A program made the position numbers and the translations under genes. 64,000 nt of DNA, from NCBI GenBank assembly GCA_948099385.1, contig CANUEZ040000164.1, positions 3,610,501 to 3,674,500 of the forward strand, given 5' to 3'. Shown one piece after another: positions 9,250 through 21,174 of this stretch (the stretch's first letter is position 1; each line of letters starts with the position of its first letter). Source of the stretch: Fasciola hepatica (lineage: Eukaryota > Platyhelminthes > Trematoda > Plagiorchiida > Fasciolidae). The notes beneath the pieces are model-generated. The model was not told the origin of the DNA. It made no database searches and saw only the letters and a program-made list of their open reading frames with translations.

Positions 9250-12060
9250 AACATCCGATTGACGGTCTTCTTACGCCCCCAGGGGAGGCTGTCCTCGACT
9301 CGCTTCTTCGGCGACTACGAGCGCTCCACGGCCCCTGTCTGCCTTTCTGCTCGCTTATCCGCCTTTGCCTGGTTTGCAACACGGGTAAATATCTCTTCAC
9401 CGGAAGCCGCCAGAATTCGCCGGCCGAGTGGCTCACTTGTTTCAACCGGCGTGAATGATTATCTTTCGAGCTACCTTCTACTCTCATGCCATCGTTGATC
9501 CTAAGCAGAATCAGACTATTCGGTGTAAGAGCCAGGTCGTCATTCACTTGTGACTTCACGGGCACCAGTGGTCGGTTCTTCAGGATCCGCTTGGCCTCTA
9601 CAAAGAAAGAACCGAGGATTACATCATTGAGCGCCATCTCGCTGTTCAGAACTAACAGCGATCTACGCTCAGATCTTATTGTGCGCTCCCAAACCCCTGC
9701 TCGGTGGCTAGACCCTGGGGGGTTGAAATGCCACCGAACTTCTTCTGCTAAAAACTGACTGGTCTCGACGCGTCACACACCTTCTAACTCGAAGACAGAC
9801 CCAACAATAGCTGACCCTTTTTCAATGCATATTTGCTTAGCTGCAATTCACCTGCTCATGAATCGCGTAGATGTCATGATGAATGACCCGGTATTTAGCA
9901 TTGGGACATCTCGTTATATACCGCCCGAGTTTGAAGGCAGGTAAAAAGTCAATTGCATCTCTTCCTGAGCCTCTTGCTCTAGAATAGGGCCGGAATTAAA
10001 AATACCTTGAAGAAGAGGCTACTCCAACCTTTCCCCGCAAGGTATAACTGCAGGGGTGCCGCCATCCGCTGACCGCAGGCTGTAGTCTTTTTCAGACAAA
10101 TGACATGTCTTCGAATCTCTCTTCTTACGGTTCTGATTCCCCTAAGCATCCAGTACCTTTGACGAAAGGCCGATAGAAATTGCGAAGTACCACTATGACC
10201 TTTCGCACGATGGCAGTGGTGCTTTGATAGGTCCGTTACGTGGTACCATTTGAGTGGCATTACTAGGCGCCTAGACTCCTCTGACTAATTGGTGTACATC
10301 ATTCGCCCACCTACACACTACTAGTCACTTCGAAACACAGGACAAAGTTTTCCAAGTGGACCCCTTAGGTTGTCACTCGCTGCCTGCCTCTGGTCCCCAA
10401 ATGCCTCTCTCCGGACCAGATTCAGGGTTCGGACTCTAGTTTCTCTTGCCTAGTCCAAAATGAGCCCCTCTACCTTTATTACCTCTTCAGTTCTCGGAAA
10501 CACAAGAGAGTAATATGGGATAAGAGCCTGATTATCCGTGTACAGGCACCCGAAAGACTTGACCAATCCCAATAAAGGCATAATAGCTGCTGTAGTGTGT
10601 CTGACTTTTCCCGAGTGATGACAGACTCGGATTCTCTCATCCCTACTGTCTGGGGTGGGACCGCGATGGTGAAGTCATTCGCGACGTAGTTGCGAAGAAA
10701 GGTAAGCTCCGCGAACCGAAGCTCCAGGTCTTTTTTCTTTGCCGAACCTCGCAAGGTTAAATCGGCCAAGTTTTTTCTGACTTTGTGTCCGTTTAGATTC
10801 CGCTGAGAATTGGTGTTTAAACTCTAATCTGTTCTCTACAAGGGTGCTAGAGCGAGTAGACGTTTTTTTTGTAGTACTTCACTATCATGGAATCCGTTTA
10901 GTGCCAGATGTGGTCAAACAGCACCGATAGGGCGCTTTCAACAACTTCGACCACCCTGGCACCCGGTGTCGCAGCAGACAACTCCAGCCTAGCTGTTGCA
11001 ACAGGTTTCAAGGGAGTTACTTGAGGTTTACTGAACGTCAGTACATTGTATGACGATTTGTCTTTGGGGACCCTATACGCGTAAGCAAGTACCTCGCAGC
11101 CGATTTTGGAAGCTCTTTAAAAAATATGAAGTTCGGCCGAGCAGTCCCTGTCTGTTTGCACTGCTAAAGCCTCTGCGGATCTCGATAGTGTCCAGCACTC
11201 GAACGAAGAATGCCCACTTCTGCCACGAATCGCTTTCTACAGTATTCAGAGGCGGATCCGAGCCCACTTTTTGCTCCGCACAACCTTTGCTCAGTAGTGC
11301 AACTAGGCCCAAAAGAGTCATACCAAGAACCGAATTTCGACAAAACGCCTCCTCTAGTTTTTAGTTTATTGAGTAACCGAAATTGAAAAGTAAGTTCATT
11401 GGATCTCATCCAACTGTAATCCTAATGCTCACTGAAGATTATCACCTGGCTGAGGCAGAGGAACGAAAGCACTTGGCACATCCCATGCCTCGAACAACGT
11501 CCCTATTTCAGATGAATCGGATGTTCATTTCCTCAGCCTTAACCCAGTCTTAAACAGCCTTCTGGTTTTTATCCTCCGCAAACCCGTTTGCTTCGTCACA
11601 GGCAGCAGACGATGCGAGGCAGTCGTCTACTTAGAAGTTAAAGCCTACCGCGTCCAGAGTGGCTTAGCCATGCTCTCATGGAATCGGCAGACTGCTTGTA
11701 GTGGAGCAAAATTAGTGCGAAAAGTCTCTGAAGTTGCTCCCAGGGGATGCGCCATCATTTGTTACGCGCAAAGTTTGAAATTTAGGTCTCCATTTGGCCA
11801 CTTCAGGAACCAAAGAGAACCCCGTCACCCTCGGGTACCCTCGCTTGCATGAGAATTTCCTCCACATAGGCTACCATGGCTATCCGAACTTTCCGAAATC
11901 GCAGCAGTATGTCTACTAGTTCGGCATCCTTGTCAGGACTTTGGTACAGCATATCCGCGAACGATCTCCGCCGCGCTTTGCATCGCAGTCTGGGACTACA
12001 CGCAACTTTTCATGCCTCCTTGGATCGAAAACAGCATGGCTGGTATCCAGTCCTCTTAAG
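9250..12060 (-). pseudogene. BEL/Pao LTR retrotransposon pol remnant (RT-RH-integrase)
   Basis: On the minus strand the segments follow BEL/Pao pol order. RT pieces lie near 11,960-11,600, including 'RVPEGDGVLF', matching VPVGERDALCF of the intact copy. RNase H lies near 11,100-10,860 with 'ARLELSAA' (catalytic Glu motif). The H2C2 integrase zinc region lies at 10,260-9,979 ('KGHSGTSQ', 'RRHVICLKK'). The integrase C-terminus lies at 9,637-9,250 with 'ILKNRPLVPV', 'DDLALTPNSL' and 'YLPVLQTRQ'. All align with the element at 41.3-47.9 kb but are riddled with stops, so this is a much older copy. No LTRs were seen. Confidence 0.85.
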
Positions 12061-12240
12061 TGAAGAGTATTCGTTCACATTTGAGACGATTCATATTAGA
12101 TCCTCGTAAGGATATAACACCGGAGTGTGGAAATATGAAGATAAGTGAGCAGAAGAGTAGTGGGTATGCAAATCTGCTGAGCGGCTATTGCCGCACAACC
12201 GGTCGTGTGCTTTCAGAGAAATTTATCCCTGCCACCCATA

Positions 12241-12292
12241 TCAATATATATATATATATTATATATATATATAATATATATATATATATGTA
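12241..12292. repeat. (AT)n microsatellite
   Basis: About 50 bp of almost pure alternating AT/TA that can fold on itself. It lies in AT-rich DNA next to the decayed BEL/Pao remnant. Confidence 0.95.
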
Positions 12293-12299
12293 CATATGC

Positions 12300-13000
12300 A
12301 AATGTGTATCACGCCATCTTGAAGTGCAAGGATGGCACCAGAGTAACAAATTAAATCGCAAATGGAGGGAAATTAGAACACAAGATGTAGGCTGTTGAAA
12401 AATGACATGTCCTCATTTTTCACCTAATTTTTCTGAAAGAGACATTTTGGTGATTACGGAAAAACAGAGTTCAACAGGCAGATCGAAAGGCGTTGGCACC
12501 TCAAAATGGCTGACAAACGATAATCCCTGTCCCTTTGGCCCAAACCAGGAAGGCGGGAAGCACGAACCGAAGCGAATGCTCATGCTAGCTTTCTCGTGCC
12601 TCTAAGCGACGTCGTGGCCTGACCACCGCGCCACTTCTTCCAGCCCTGTCCAGAGTGTACAAATAGAGTACCGAAAGGTGGGCGATCAGCGAGCCTCGGA
12701 AAACATGACTGGGACGCCGAAGGCGGCGTGAAACGATCACCTCCCCGAGAAAGTAGCTGCCCTTGCCCAACAGGAGGTAGCATCTTGTCATTACCCACTG
12801 GACTTTCCTATTAGGCGCGAGCAATGCTACGAAGATATCGGCTGTTGAACACAAAAACTCCTTGCATCCTCGACACGAAGTGGCAAGAACGTTCAGCCAT
12901 GGAGCGAAACTACAAACCTCGGCAGTGTACACCCTTTCCTTAAGAGAGTGAGAACCGGAGATCAGGGCGACTCCACTGGTGTCGGAGGTTTGAGGAAGCG
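12300..13000. other. No recognisable gene
   Basis: Short overlapping open frames occur on the minus strand (12,932-12,580), but none resembles a known family. No tRNA-like, LTR or tandem pattern was seen. Confidence 0.4.
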
Positions 13001-13720
13001 GCTTTAGCTTTCGCTATTCGTGAGCATATCTGCTCCCCAAACACAACTTTGAGCCAATAATATGCTCCCGAGGTACTCAAATCTGTCACTTAACAAGGTG
13101 ATCACTTCAAGGGGTGAGTGCGGAGGCAGGCTCCCGTCAATCTTGCAAAAAGCACTTTGCTCTTCAATCGTCAAGCCGTCCAAAGCGTGTTGTACCATCT
13201 ATGCGTTATCGCACAGCTGGGCGATATCATCTGCATATTCCAAGTCGAAAACTCAGTTCTTTGGGGAAGAATTAAGATCCACATTTTGAAGACCAGACAA
13301 GGCATTCCGTAGGAAATCCTCTGTGAAGGAGATGAAGAGAAATGAAGATATAAGATGACCTTGTCATATTCCACTGAAGATGATAAAGGGAAGAGAAAGC
13401 TGGTCGTGAGCCCTAACCAGACTTGAGGTGTAACGATTAAACTCTTTTAGGACGCATGCATCTCAGACACTCCATTTATCAGCAGGCAGTTTAATAGCGC
13501 AGTCCCGTCGACGGAGTCCTAGGCTAAATGGATGTCCAGAAACGCGAAAACGGTCGGTCTTCTGAAGGCGTGACAGTAAGATAGCTGCTGTTGGAGGGTT
13601 TAGATTTGATCTGTACATCCACGACTGGGAAGAAACCCGACCTACACGCGGGTTAGTGCTTCTTACTTTTGGTACAGCCTGCAGAGTATGACAGACACAG
13701 GCAGCTTCGACTCTTTTGGG
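13000..13720 (-). pseudogene. RTE-type non-LTR retrotransposon RT remnant
   Basis: The minus strand gives, across frame changes, 'SGFFPSRGCTDQI' (like SGFRSGRGCxDQI), 'PTVFAFLDIHLA' (the A-domain Asp), 'DSVDGTALLNCLL', a degraded QGxxxSPFLF segment, and 'FDLEYADDIAQLCDNA' with an intact YADD near 13,250-13,205. It ends with 'DRFEYLGSILL' near 13,085-13,055, a motif that follows the active site in RTE and related elements. The motif style differs from the CR1-type copies elsewhere in the window. Stops interrupt it, so it is a fossil. Confidence 0.75.
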
Positions 13721-13724
13721 ATGG

Positions 13725-14525
13725 GGTTCACACTTCTATGGTTGGTGCAATCACTGCACGAGGCCCTTCTAGAGAAAACAGAAATCGACTACCTTCAAAA
13801 GAGGAGACTTGTCCATAATATTAAGCTTTTGTTTCCTTGGACCTGGATTTCCTTTTGTGCCTCTGCCTCCGTGGATGGGTCTGTCAAAATGCACCACTGG
13901 ACATGTGCCTGCAGAGCTATAGAAGAGCCTGACATGGAGGGCCAACGGAACTGTCCGAAATTTCCCCGCCCATCGTTCAAGAAGCCACTGTTGGTTGTGA
14001 ATTAGCTAACAGATAGCTTCACAAACTGTTTCCATCAGATTTGGTGGCTTCCTGCCGTCGACTTGAGCAAGATGGAGCAAATTAGGGGAACTTCCCACAG
14101 CGGTAAAAAGTTCCATCTCTCATGTTCGCTCAGGCCACCAGGATTCACGGTCAGTACAAAGACTCCGGTGGAGAGCACGTCACTCTACGAGCCATGTTTC
14201 ACTTTAAGCCGGTATCTACCAACGTGCGCCAAGAAGGTGCAGAGGCTGTACATAAATCCGGGGTTTTGCGGCACGACAAGCCAAAACCAGGCATACCAAC
14301 CGAAAGCAACGCATTTCTTATAAGCAACCGATGCCCGTTTATGTCACCGGATGGTGCAGTGGCTGACCTATCAGATAGCGCGTTTTAAAAGACTGACAGG
14401 CAAGAAAAACCAGAAGGCTTATCTCAAACTAACAGTCACTAGTTTACGAGCGTGATTGCGGTGGAACAAGTCATACATTTGCGGATCAAATCATACAGTT
14501 ACACGGGGATGCTAAAACTTGTAAA
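13725..14525. other. No recognisable gene
   Basis: Overlapping plus-strand frames (13,688-14,005; 14,063-14,323; 14,122-14,388) show no recognisable motifs. This may be further decayed RTE sequence or unique spacer. Confidence 0.4.
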
Positions 14526-14526
14526 C

Positions 14527-14885
14527 GGTGGTCGAGTGGTTTAGGGCGTTTGATCATCACCTCAGAGGTCCGAGGCTCGAATCCCCGCCGTCACCGGTTA
14601 CTTTGGTGGTAGGCTGCATTCCACTGTCGTTCCGATCGTTACCACACCTGACCTATTGGTACCTTATATGGTTTCCATTCCAAGTCTCAGGGTCTGATTG
14701 CCGGTTACCACTAATAGAGTGCAGTGGGCAATCGTAGCTATGGGGTACTTACCCCTTCCACCGCACTGAGGCACACCCGAGGGCCGCATGCAGGAAAAAG
14801 TGATATTGTGCGCGGGAGGAGCGTTTGACTTTTTCCAACCTCAGTCAGGTAGATTCGCTGAGGCAAATGATTTTTTAAATAAATG
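14527..14885 (+). mobile_element. tRNA-derived SINE, copy 1
   Basis: The head carries an internal pol III promoter. The A box is in TGGTCGAGTGGTTTAGGGCG (14,529-14,548) and the B box is GGCTCGAATCC (14,574-14,584). The head resembles a Leu/Ser-type tRNA. The body follows with 'GGTGGTAGGCTGCATTCCACTG' and 'CCAAGTCTCAGGGT' motifs that recur in the three neighbouring copies. The copy ends in an A/T-rich tail near 14,870-14,885. It lacks a plausible acceptor-stem match and continues into the shared body, so it is a SINE rather than a real tRNA gene. Confidence 0.85.
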
Positions 14886-14924
14886 CCTGTGCAATGGAAA
14901 GGGTACATACCCCGTAAGCTGAAA

Positions 14925-15135
14925 TACCCGCTGCATTATCGGAGATAACCAGCAACCTGACTCAGAGACTTGAAGTGTAGAATTGCATAAGGTCCCACTA
15001 GGCCAAGCATGGCCACCAGATGAGTAACAGTGGATTACTGTCTACCACCAAAGTGACCGGCGGTGGCGAGATTCGAACCTTTGAACTCTAAGGTAGCAAC
15101 CAAACGCTCTAAACCACTCGATCACCACCGGCCAG
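14925..15135 (-). mobile_element. tRNA-derived SINE, copy 2 (inverted)
   Basis: On the minus strand the A box is in TGATCGAGTGGTTTAGAGCG (plus positions 15,105-15,124) and the B box is GGTTCGAATCT (15,069-15,079). It is followed by the same 'CACTTTGGTGGTAG' body motif as copy 1. Its 3' part is shorter or more diverged, ending around 14,925. Confidence 0.82.
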
Positions 15136-15137
15136 TC

Positions 15138-15330
15138 GACAGTAATGCGCTGTCGTCCGGCTGGTTACCACAACCGGCCTATTGAAATCTTGTCGTTCTT
15201 CAATCCGCTCAGGGTTCGTTTGCCGGTTGTCCCTAATAGTGCAGCAGGCCTCCGAAGCTATTGCATATACCCCCTTCCCTTACACTTACGCGCCAGCATG
15301 TGTTAAAAACCTAACGCCTCAGTGGTTCGG
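15138..15330 (+). mobile_element. SINE copy 3, head missing
   Basis: Body sequence similar to copy 1 ('GGTTACCACAACCGGCCTATTG', 'GCCGGTTGTCCCTAATAGTGCA', 'ATACCCCCTTCC'), without the tRNA-like head. It begins immediately beside the head of inverted copy 2, so the two lie head to head. Confidence 0.7.
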
Positions 15331-15554
15331 AACTGACCGCGTCTCGCATTCAGTAACGTTGTACCCTAAATGTATGATTAGAAAATGAAGTAAAATGATT
15401 GTTACAGAGATAATATGGGTTGGAAACCTAAGTTTAAACACTCAGTTGTGATCTCAGTGGGTAAGTAAACCGCTTCCGAAATTAAATGAAATTTTTGGCT
15501 AAACTGTATGGATTGGCATAATCGAGAATTGGAACCATTCTGAACGGAAACGCA

Positions 15555-15735
15555 CACTAGGTCCGGTTCGTTATCACACCTGATTTATTGGGACTGTATG
15601 TAGTTCTTTAGCACTCCAAGTCTCAGGGTTCAGTTACCGGTTATCTCCAATAGTGCAATGGGCCTTCGTGGCTATAAAGTATATACCCCCTCCACTACAC
15701 TCTTGCGCAAGCATGTAATAAGAAAATTTGCAAAC
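15555..15735 (+). mobile_element. SINE copy 4, head missing
   Basis: Another body-only copy: 'GTTATCACACCTGATTTATTGG', 'CTCCAAGTCTCAGGGTTC', 'CCAATAGTGCAATGGGCC' and 'ATATACCCCCTCCACTACACTC' align in order with copies 1 and 3. Confidence 0.75.
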
Positions 15736-15739
15736 TTTC

Positions 15740-16590
15740 CAGTAGCTGATGATGCTCATTCCTCGTTCAGCAACACATTAAACCGAAAAAGCGTCCATTA
15801 GTTTCTCACGCATCAAATCCAGTTGCTGTAAGAAGGATTTCTCATCTTTTCCCACCGTAACGTTGGGTGAGGCTGCATAGATATACTGCCACTGTCCTAC
15901 CTTTATCATCCCCTGCATTACCGCTCTATCTGTCTAATAATTAATCACTGTGTGCAGTCGTTGCACGGAGGAATGCTCGGCGAAGTTGCATTTGAAGGTC
16001 AGACAGTCACGTCGCTCAATGATGAGCACAATCGGCTGCTCGGCCGAGATGGCTTAGCAAATACAGGTGAAATGAAAGAAAAGTGCTCAAGAAGTGGTCT
16101 ATGATTGGTATGAATCTGCACGGATAGGTGAGCAAACCATAACATGCTTTGGAAAAACGTCGAAGAAAACATAAACAAATCGCTGTTGACTACGGATACG
16201 CACTTAAACCCGTATTTCCAGTGACCAGGAAAAAGGCAGAACTGTTATTCCGAAGGAGTCGTGATTTGTTCTCTGGGAGTGGAACGTGCGCAGATGAAGC
16301 AGAAAGTCCTACTCACCTCAACTTAAGCTCTCGGTATCCTGCAAGAGGTTGCGAGGACAACATGCATATTGGCGTGTGGAGTGGACTCCCGGCCATGGAA
16401 CTTTAGCGAGTAGAGAGACGAACGTTTACAGGTGAGCTAAATGGGATTCCAGTAAATGGGTTGGTCAGGATATGAATAATGTTAATAATATATTAAGAAT
16501 GGGCTTGAAGCATGCTGCAATAAATGTACTAGTGGTAAAACTGATGACAGAACCAGAATTTGCAACAGGATAAAATAGGTGCACACGGAG
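15740..16590. other. No recognisable gene
   Basis: Purine-rich on the plus strand. The open frame at 16,149-16,406 shows no recognisable motif. The right part may already belong to dispersed repeat R2. Confidence 0.4.
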
Positions 16591-16599
16591 GGTTAAAGG

Positions 16600-18420
16600 A
16601 GAACTTTGAAATTGACTAAAATGATGATAACGCTGGACAAACAGAAGACTCGTTGCCAGGTATTCGGTTCGGCTATTTTTGAGCGAGGTCAGTTAAAAGT
16701 CTGCAGCATTTACATAAACGCCGCAGGAAGCGGTCACAATGTGGTAAATCCAAAAATATGCTGCGTCTATGTGGTTGATCTTCGTAATAGAGGAATTTGT
16801 CGAGCAGAGTATGAAGAGTTACTTTGAGGCTGCGCAGTATTGGAAAACTCGTCGGTGTACAAGAAGAGAGCTTTCGGCTAATTATTCACTTCAAAACGGG
16901 GATGTCAAGAAGTATCGACATGGAAATATATCCGTCTGCAGAGATGGAGATATAAAGTGGTGGCTGGGTACTAACGAAATTAGATATACAGCAAACGATT
17001 GCCGCATCTCGAGAGTGAGAGTACCAGAGTGGTGGTGGGAGGAAACGGCCATAGGAAAACGGATAAGCACACGGCGAATTGTTTACTTAATATCGGTTTG
17101 AACAAGTAGTGCCAAAGCGGAAAGGGAATATAAGTCAATTTGGACGGCGGGGCCACGGCCATTACGCAGGTGTTCGATTTTGCAAGGGGGGGGGGTGGCG
17201 TAATTGAAAGGTATGTGTAAATCAGTAAATGAAGTGTGTATAATGTGTACCATGGAAAAATGACAGGTGAAAAACTGCACAAAGTATATCTCGGAAGGCG
17301 GCAGTGGATCATCCGCTACGGAATAAAAAACGCCAGCCGGAGAAGACGTTGGATGGATTAAGATGTTGGACACGGGGTCATTTTCGGTAATACAACATAC
17401 GACTGTCACATCTGAAGGGAAGGGGAAACTGCCAGAATGAGGGTGTAAGAAAGGTGATAGTTTAGTGGGTGGACGATGAGTGTACCACCTTTGAAGATTT
17501 TTTTGCCAGGTGTGAAAAATGATGGCGAGGGGGCGGCGAAGCTGCGTAAGAAGTATATCAGAAACGTTCAGACATGGAAAATAAAAGGTGGCCAGCAAAA
17601 TCAGAATAACTCAATGGAATAGCACTGTAGAGGCGATCAGATAGACTGATGATGAGTGCAAGTGATCACTAATCACTTCTTTGACCACTGAAAGACTACA
17701 GAAAGATGTTTCGGCGAACGAGGTCCTTTGGTGACCAGTGAGGGAATAAACAGTGACTACAAATGTGCCAGTGAATGAACGGTATTGGCAAGTTATAACA
17801 CGAAGAACGGACACGATTACCAGTGGGGCAGAAGAGTAGGTGGAAGTGCAACTCAGGGAAGGTAGGTAGTGAAGTAACTGCCAGGATCGGCGAGCATTCG
17901 CATAAGCAGCTTCTGTGCACGGAGGAGATGGATGGTAGATAGAGGTGGTAAATTGTGCCGGGTATGAGAAGGGTAAGATATAGCGCCAATAGGTAGAGGG
18001 TGCTCGAAAGGAAGCCGGCAATAGCAGGAGACGAATGGAGCAAATGGCACTTTTGCAACAGCAGTGGAAGTACAAAAACAGAACTTTTAATCCACGGGTT
18101 GTGCTAGTGGATGGGACTGAGTGAGCGCTGTACTCTCAACATGAAAATCGTTTTTGGAGGCAGAGGGCATGATCCTCCACTCCAGTTGCGCCAGCAAACC
18201 GTTGCAGACGTCCTGCACGCCCGATGTGCCCCGGACAAAGCGGGGGATCTGATGGCGCCCTGCACCGCCGGGGTTAGAATAAAAAGCATAAATGTCATGG
18301 AATCAGGTAGTCCAGTCTCTAGTAACCTGATTTTGGGAATCTTGAGGAGAGTGGTCATACAGTGGACGAGAATCATATCGAGTATAAATCTCATTTGTTC
18401 AACTTAGCGGGAAATGTTCA
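16600..18420 (-). repeat. Long AT-rich dispersed repeat, copy R2 (inverted)
   Basis: The reverse complement of 16,880-17,055 aligns almost base for base with 26,915-27,095, sharing 'CAGCCACCACTTT', 'ATTTCCATG' and 'ATACTTCTTGACAT'. The GC-rich head lies at 18,099-18,275. Minus-strand open frames of 171 residues (17,598-17,083) and 154 residues (18,075-17,611) exist, but they are Ser/Pro/Leu-rich, match no family I know, and are not kept open in the other copies, so I do not call them genes. Confidence 0.6.
18099..18275 (-). repeat. GC-rich repeat module, copy 2
   Basis: Reverse complement of the block at 66-245, with 'GGGCGTGCAGGACGTCTGCAA' in the same place. It sits at the 5' side (orientation A) of repeat R2. 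Confidence 0.7.
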
Positions 18421-19290
18421 AAGTTAGTTATGGGCCGAAGCAGGCTATAACCGTTCTAGGGGGGGGGGGGGCAGGTTCTGGAAGAGAAATTGAAAAAAAC
18501 CTGCAGCCTGGCAATTCTCCCAGCTGTGGGCTAAGAGAGAGGCACAGAACATCAACATCATGCCAGGAAATCAGCGTAAACAGAAAAGGGGCATCGTAAA
18601 CTCAGGGCCTGAATTTTGCAAACAAACGAGGGCCGGGAGGTGAAACAGAAAATTGGTAGCGACGGATTACCGTGAGGCTCAGTGAGAGCTACTAATGAGG
18701 TAAGAAACCGAAAGGAAGCTATACCTGAGGCAAAAACTTGTATGTAACTTGATGAAAAATGGTTGGGAAGTCATATGAATAGTGGCGGTTTGTTCGTCAG
18801 AACAAGGCCTGAAGTCTTATGTGGTGAAATGGGGTGTCAACAAGTGAATAGTTGACGCATGAATGAGGTCGGTACCTTCAGGACACAATACTATGCACGT
18901 TACTTCGCTTTTCCCTGAATGAGCCATATTTTTATGCTGGATGGTGACTGACGAAGAAGGATCTTCCCGACTTCGGCAAAAGCGGACAGAATGAATCGAT
19001 GAACCAACGGAGTAACGGTGGTCAGAAGAGGGTCATGTTCTACAGCTTGGAAATTAGGGGCTGATAAACAGACACACGAAAGGTGTCGCTGGCAGTCATA
19101 GGGTGCAGGCTTGAAAGCTTTCATCTGCGTACTACAAAGCAGAATGAATCTACTGTTTGCGGGCTTCCATCGGTGATCGCCGTCTACTGGACGGAAGTTG
19201 TTAGGTTACGTGTAATTACCCCAGAACAGTTTCGTAGGCTGAAGTAATGGAAATGTAGGGATCATGCAATAGAATAGGTTTTGGTTAAGT
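18420..19290. other. No recognisable gene; contains a poly-G run
   Basis: A run of 12 G lies near 18,460-18,471. Short open frames show no recognisable motif. No RNA gene or repeat unit was seen. Confidence 0.45.
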
Positions 19291-19329
19291 CAGATGTTTA
19301 TTTATTTATTTTCTGAGGGATAAAGAGAC

Positions 19330-20640
19330 TAGAGATTTCGACCTGAATTGCCGTGGGGGCTTGTTCCAAAGGGAACAATATTTACCAATGACGAAGTCAG
19401 GCCGCTCCGCAGTCCTAGACACCGGGATTAAAACCAGTGTCTCTATGTCGTAAAGAATGGTTGGAGGGAGTTTTGGTTTGAAAAGGGGCTTTTAGTAAGA
19501 TGTACTTCTTGAAACATTGCAAAAGAAGGAGAGGTTCATAAATTGAGGGTGCAGAACATCCTAGTAACTGTTTGGTAGATCCATCGTGAACATCCCTATT
19601 CGCTGACCCAACAACTAGCCGCATGTTAGAAAAGAAGAAAAAGCTTTGTTCCGGAAATGGTCTGGCTCCAGTTCTTGAAGTGCTTGGCTTGCCCTCCCGG
19701 AAGACCAAAGATTCTGGTAGTCAAACCATTTTTCCGTCTCACTTTAGCATCCTACACAGCCAAATGTTCGAAGCTAAATGTATCCGACTATTGTGGTCCC
19801 AATTCCCTTACTGTCTAACTGTTGGAAATGAACTGGTCAATAATTTCAAACTTCCCTGCTGGGACCTGACGCTTAAACTTCGGGACATAACTCTTGGCAA
19901 CGGAGAATCCATCAACCATTGGTTGCTCCGTGAATCTGGCGAGAGTGAATCGCTTGTTATGTCGGCAGTGGTAGAAGCCAGAGCACCAGGTCCAAGAGGG
20001 TGCATAACTTTAATGTCTTCTGCAAAAAGGAGCGCATCTTGTGTGAAGACGTTTGAAGTATCACTTACATACATGAAAAAATAAGGGACCTACTCTATAC
20101 CCTGGATAACCCCACTAGTTACTGATCGAGGTGATGGTATACCGCTGTCAATGTTCCCCCCAATTTCGGGATGTTAGATATGGCGAAAACCAACTCGGAC
20201 TGGGACGTACAATTCCGTGGATTTTCGCCTTAGTCACTAGCCCATTAAGAGATACTCATTCAAAAGCCTTAGTAAAGTTGAAGAGAATTACGGTCACTGA
20301 TTTACCACTGCTGATAGCCATAGTTATAAAGTTGGGGAAATCACTGGACAAGTAAAGCACGACCTTTTTTGAAGAAATCCGAGCTGTACAGGGCTATCAA
20401 GGTTATTGTTCAGTAGATGAGATGTAAGCTCAATTTTGATTGGTCTTTCCATAATTTGAGAAACTATAGGGGTGCGGTTTAGCGGTCGATATTTGGTGAG
20501 GTCCTGTCGTGGACCCTTCTCAGGAATTGGGATAGTGACTGATGTTATCCAACGGGGGGAGAAGATTTCACTGCTCATAGATAAATCAAATCCTTTGACT
20601 ACGAGCATGAGATATCAGTTCCTCATGAATTGAAGGTAGT
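19330..20640 (-). pseudogene. CR1-type reverse transcriptase and C-terminus
   Basis: The frame 20,608-20,324 contains 'DLTKYRPLNRTPIVSQIMER' and 'QLGFLQKRSC', the conserved N-terminal RT motifs. After frame changes, 'SVTSGVIQG' appears, then 'DALLFAEDIKVM' (active-site C domain, FAED for FADD) in the frame 20,074-19,808. The C-terminal part ends with a 'KYCSLWNKPP' motif near 19,380, typical of CR1/jockey C-termini. Stops separate the pieces. Confidence 0.8.
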
Positions 20641-21174
20641 TGGCGGTGGGTCACCTGGCCCGAAGCGGTATGACCGCCCAATTTAAGTCATCTGTGCCGT
20701 ATAGTCGTTTGGATGAATTTAAATTGACGAGAACTGTTCGGATGTCAGGCTCTCAACGTGATAAATGCACAGAAGGTCATTGGTCGTTAGGGACGAGGCA
20801 AAATAGGTGTTGAATGCCTCTGAGACCTCTTGTGAGTCTGCTATATAATTTCTGATATATGTTAGACATGGGATAGGAGAACTACTTTGTCTCTTCCTCA
20901 GTTTCACCTGTTTGGCTAAAGCTTAGGTTCTTCTGGTGTGACTCAGCTCCCCTGGTTCTTGTTCCATCGAGGGATATTTCAGCCAGCTGCAATGAATGAG
21001 ATAAACGGTTCATTCGTAGGAACAACAAAAACCTTTCGACCTGAGGAACTTGGGCGGTAGTAAAGAGAGCTTTTTTATAGTCGGCAAACACTGTTTAGTT
21101 TATCGCACCCAGGTAGTCCTTGGGTTGGGGTGATTACTTCAGGACGAACACCGGCTCGGATTTAAGCTGATCTA

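Noticed and set aside
14527..14600. A functional tRNA gene
   Set aside because: A and B boxes are present but the acceptor arms do not pair well, and the sequence runs into a body shared with three neighbours, so it is a SINE head.
17083..18075. Long minus-strand frames (171 and 154 residues) as host genes
   Set aside because: Low-complexity composition, no start context or domain, and they lie in a repeat whose other copies do not keep the frame open.
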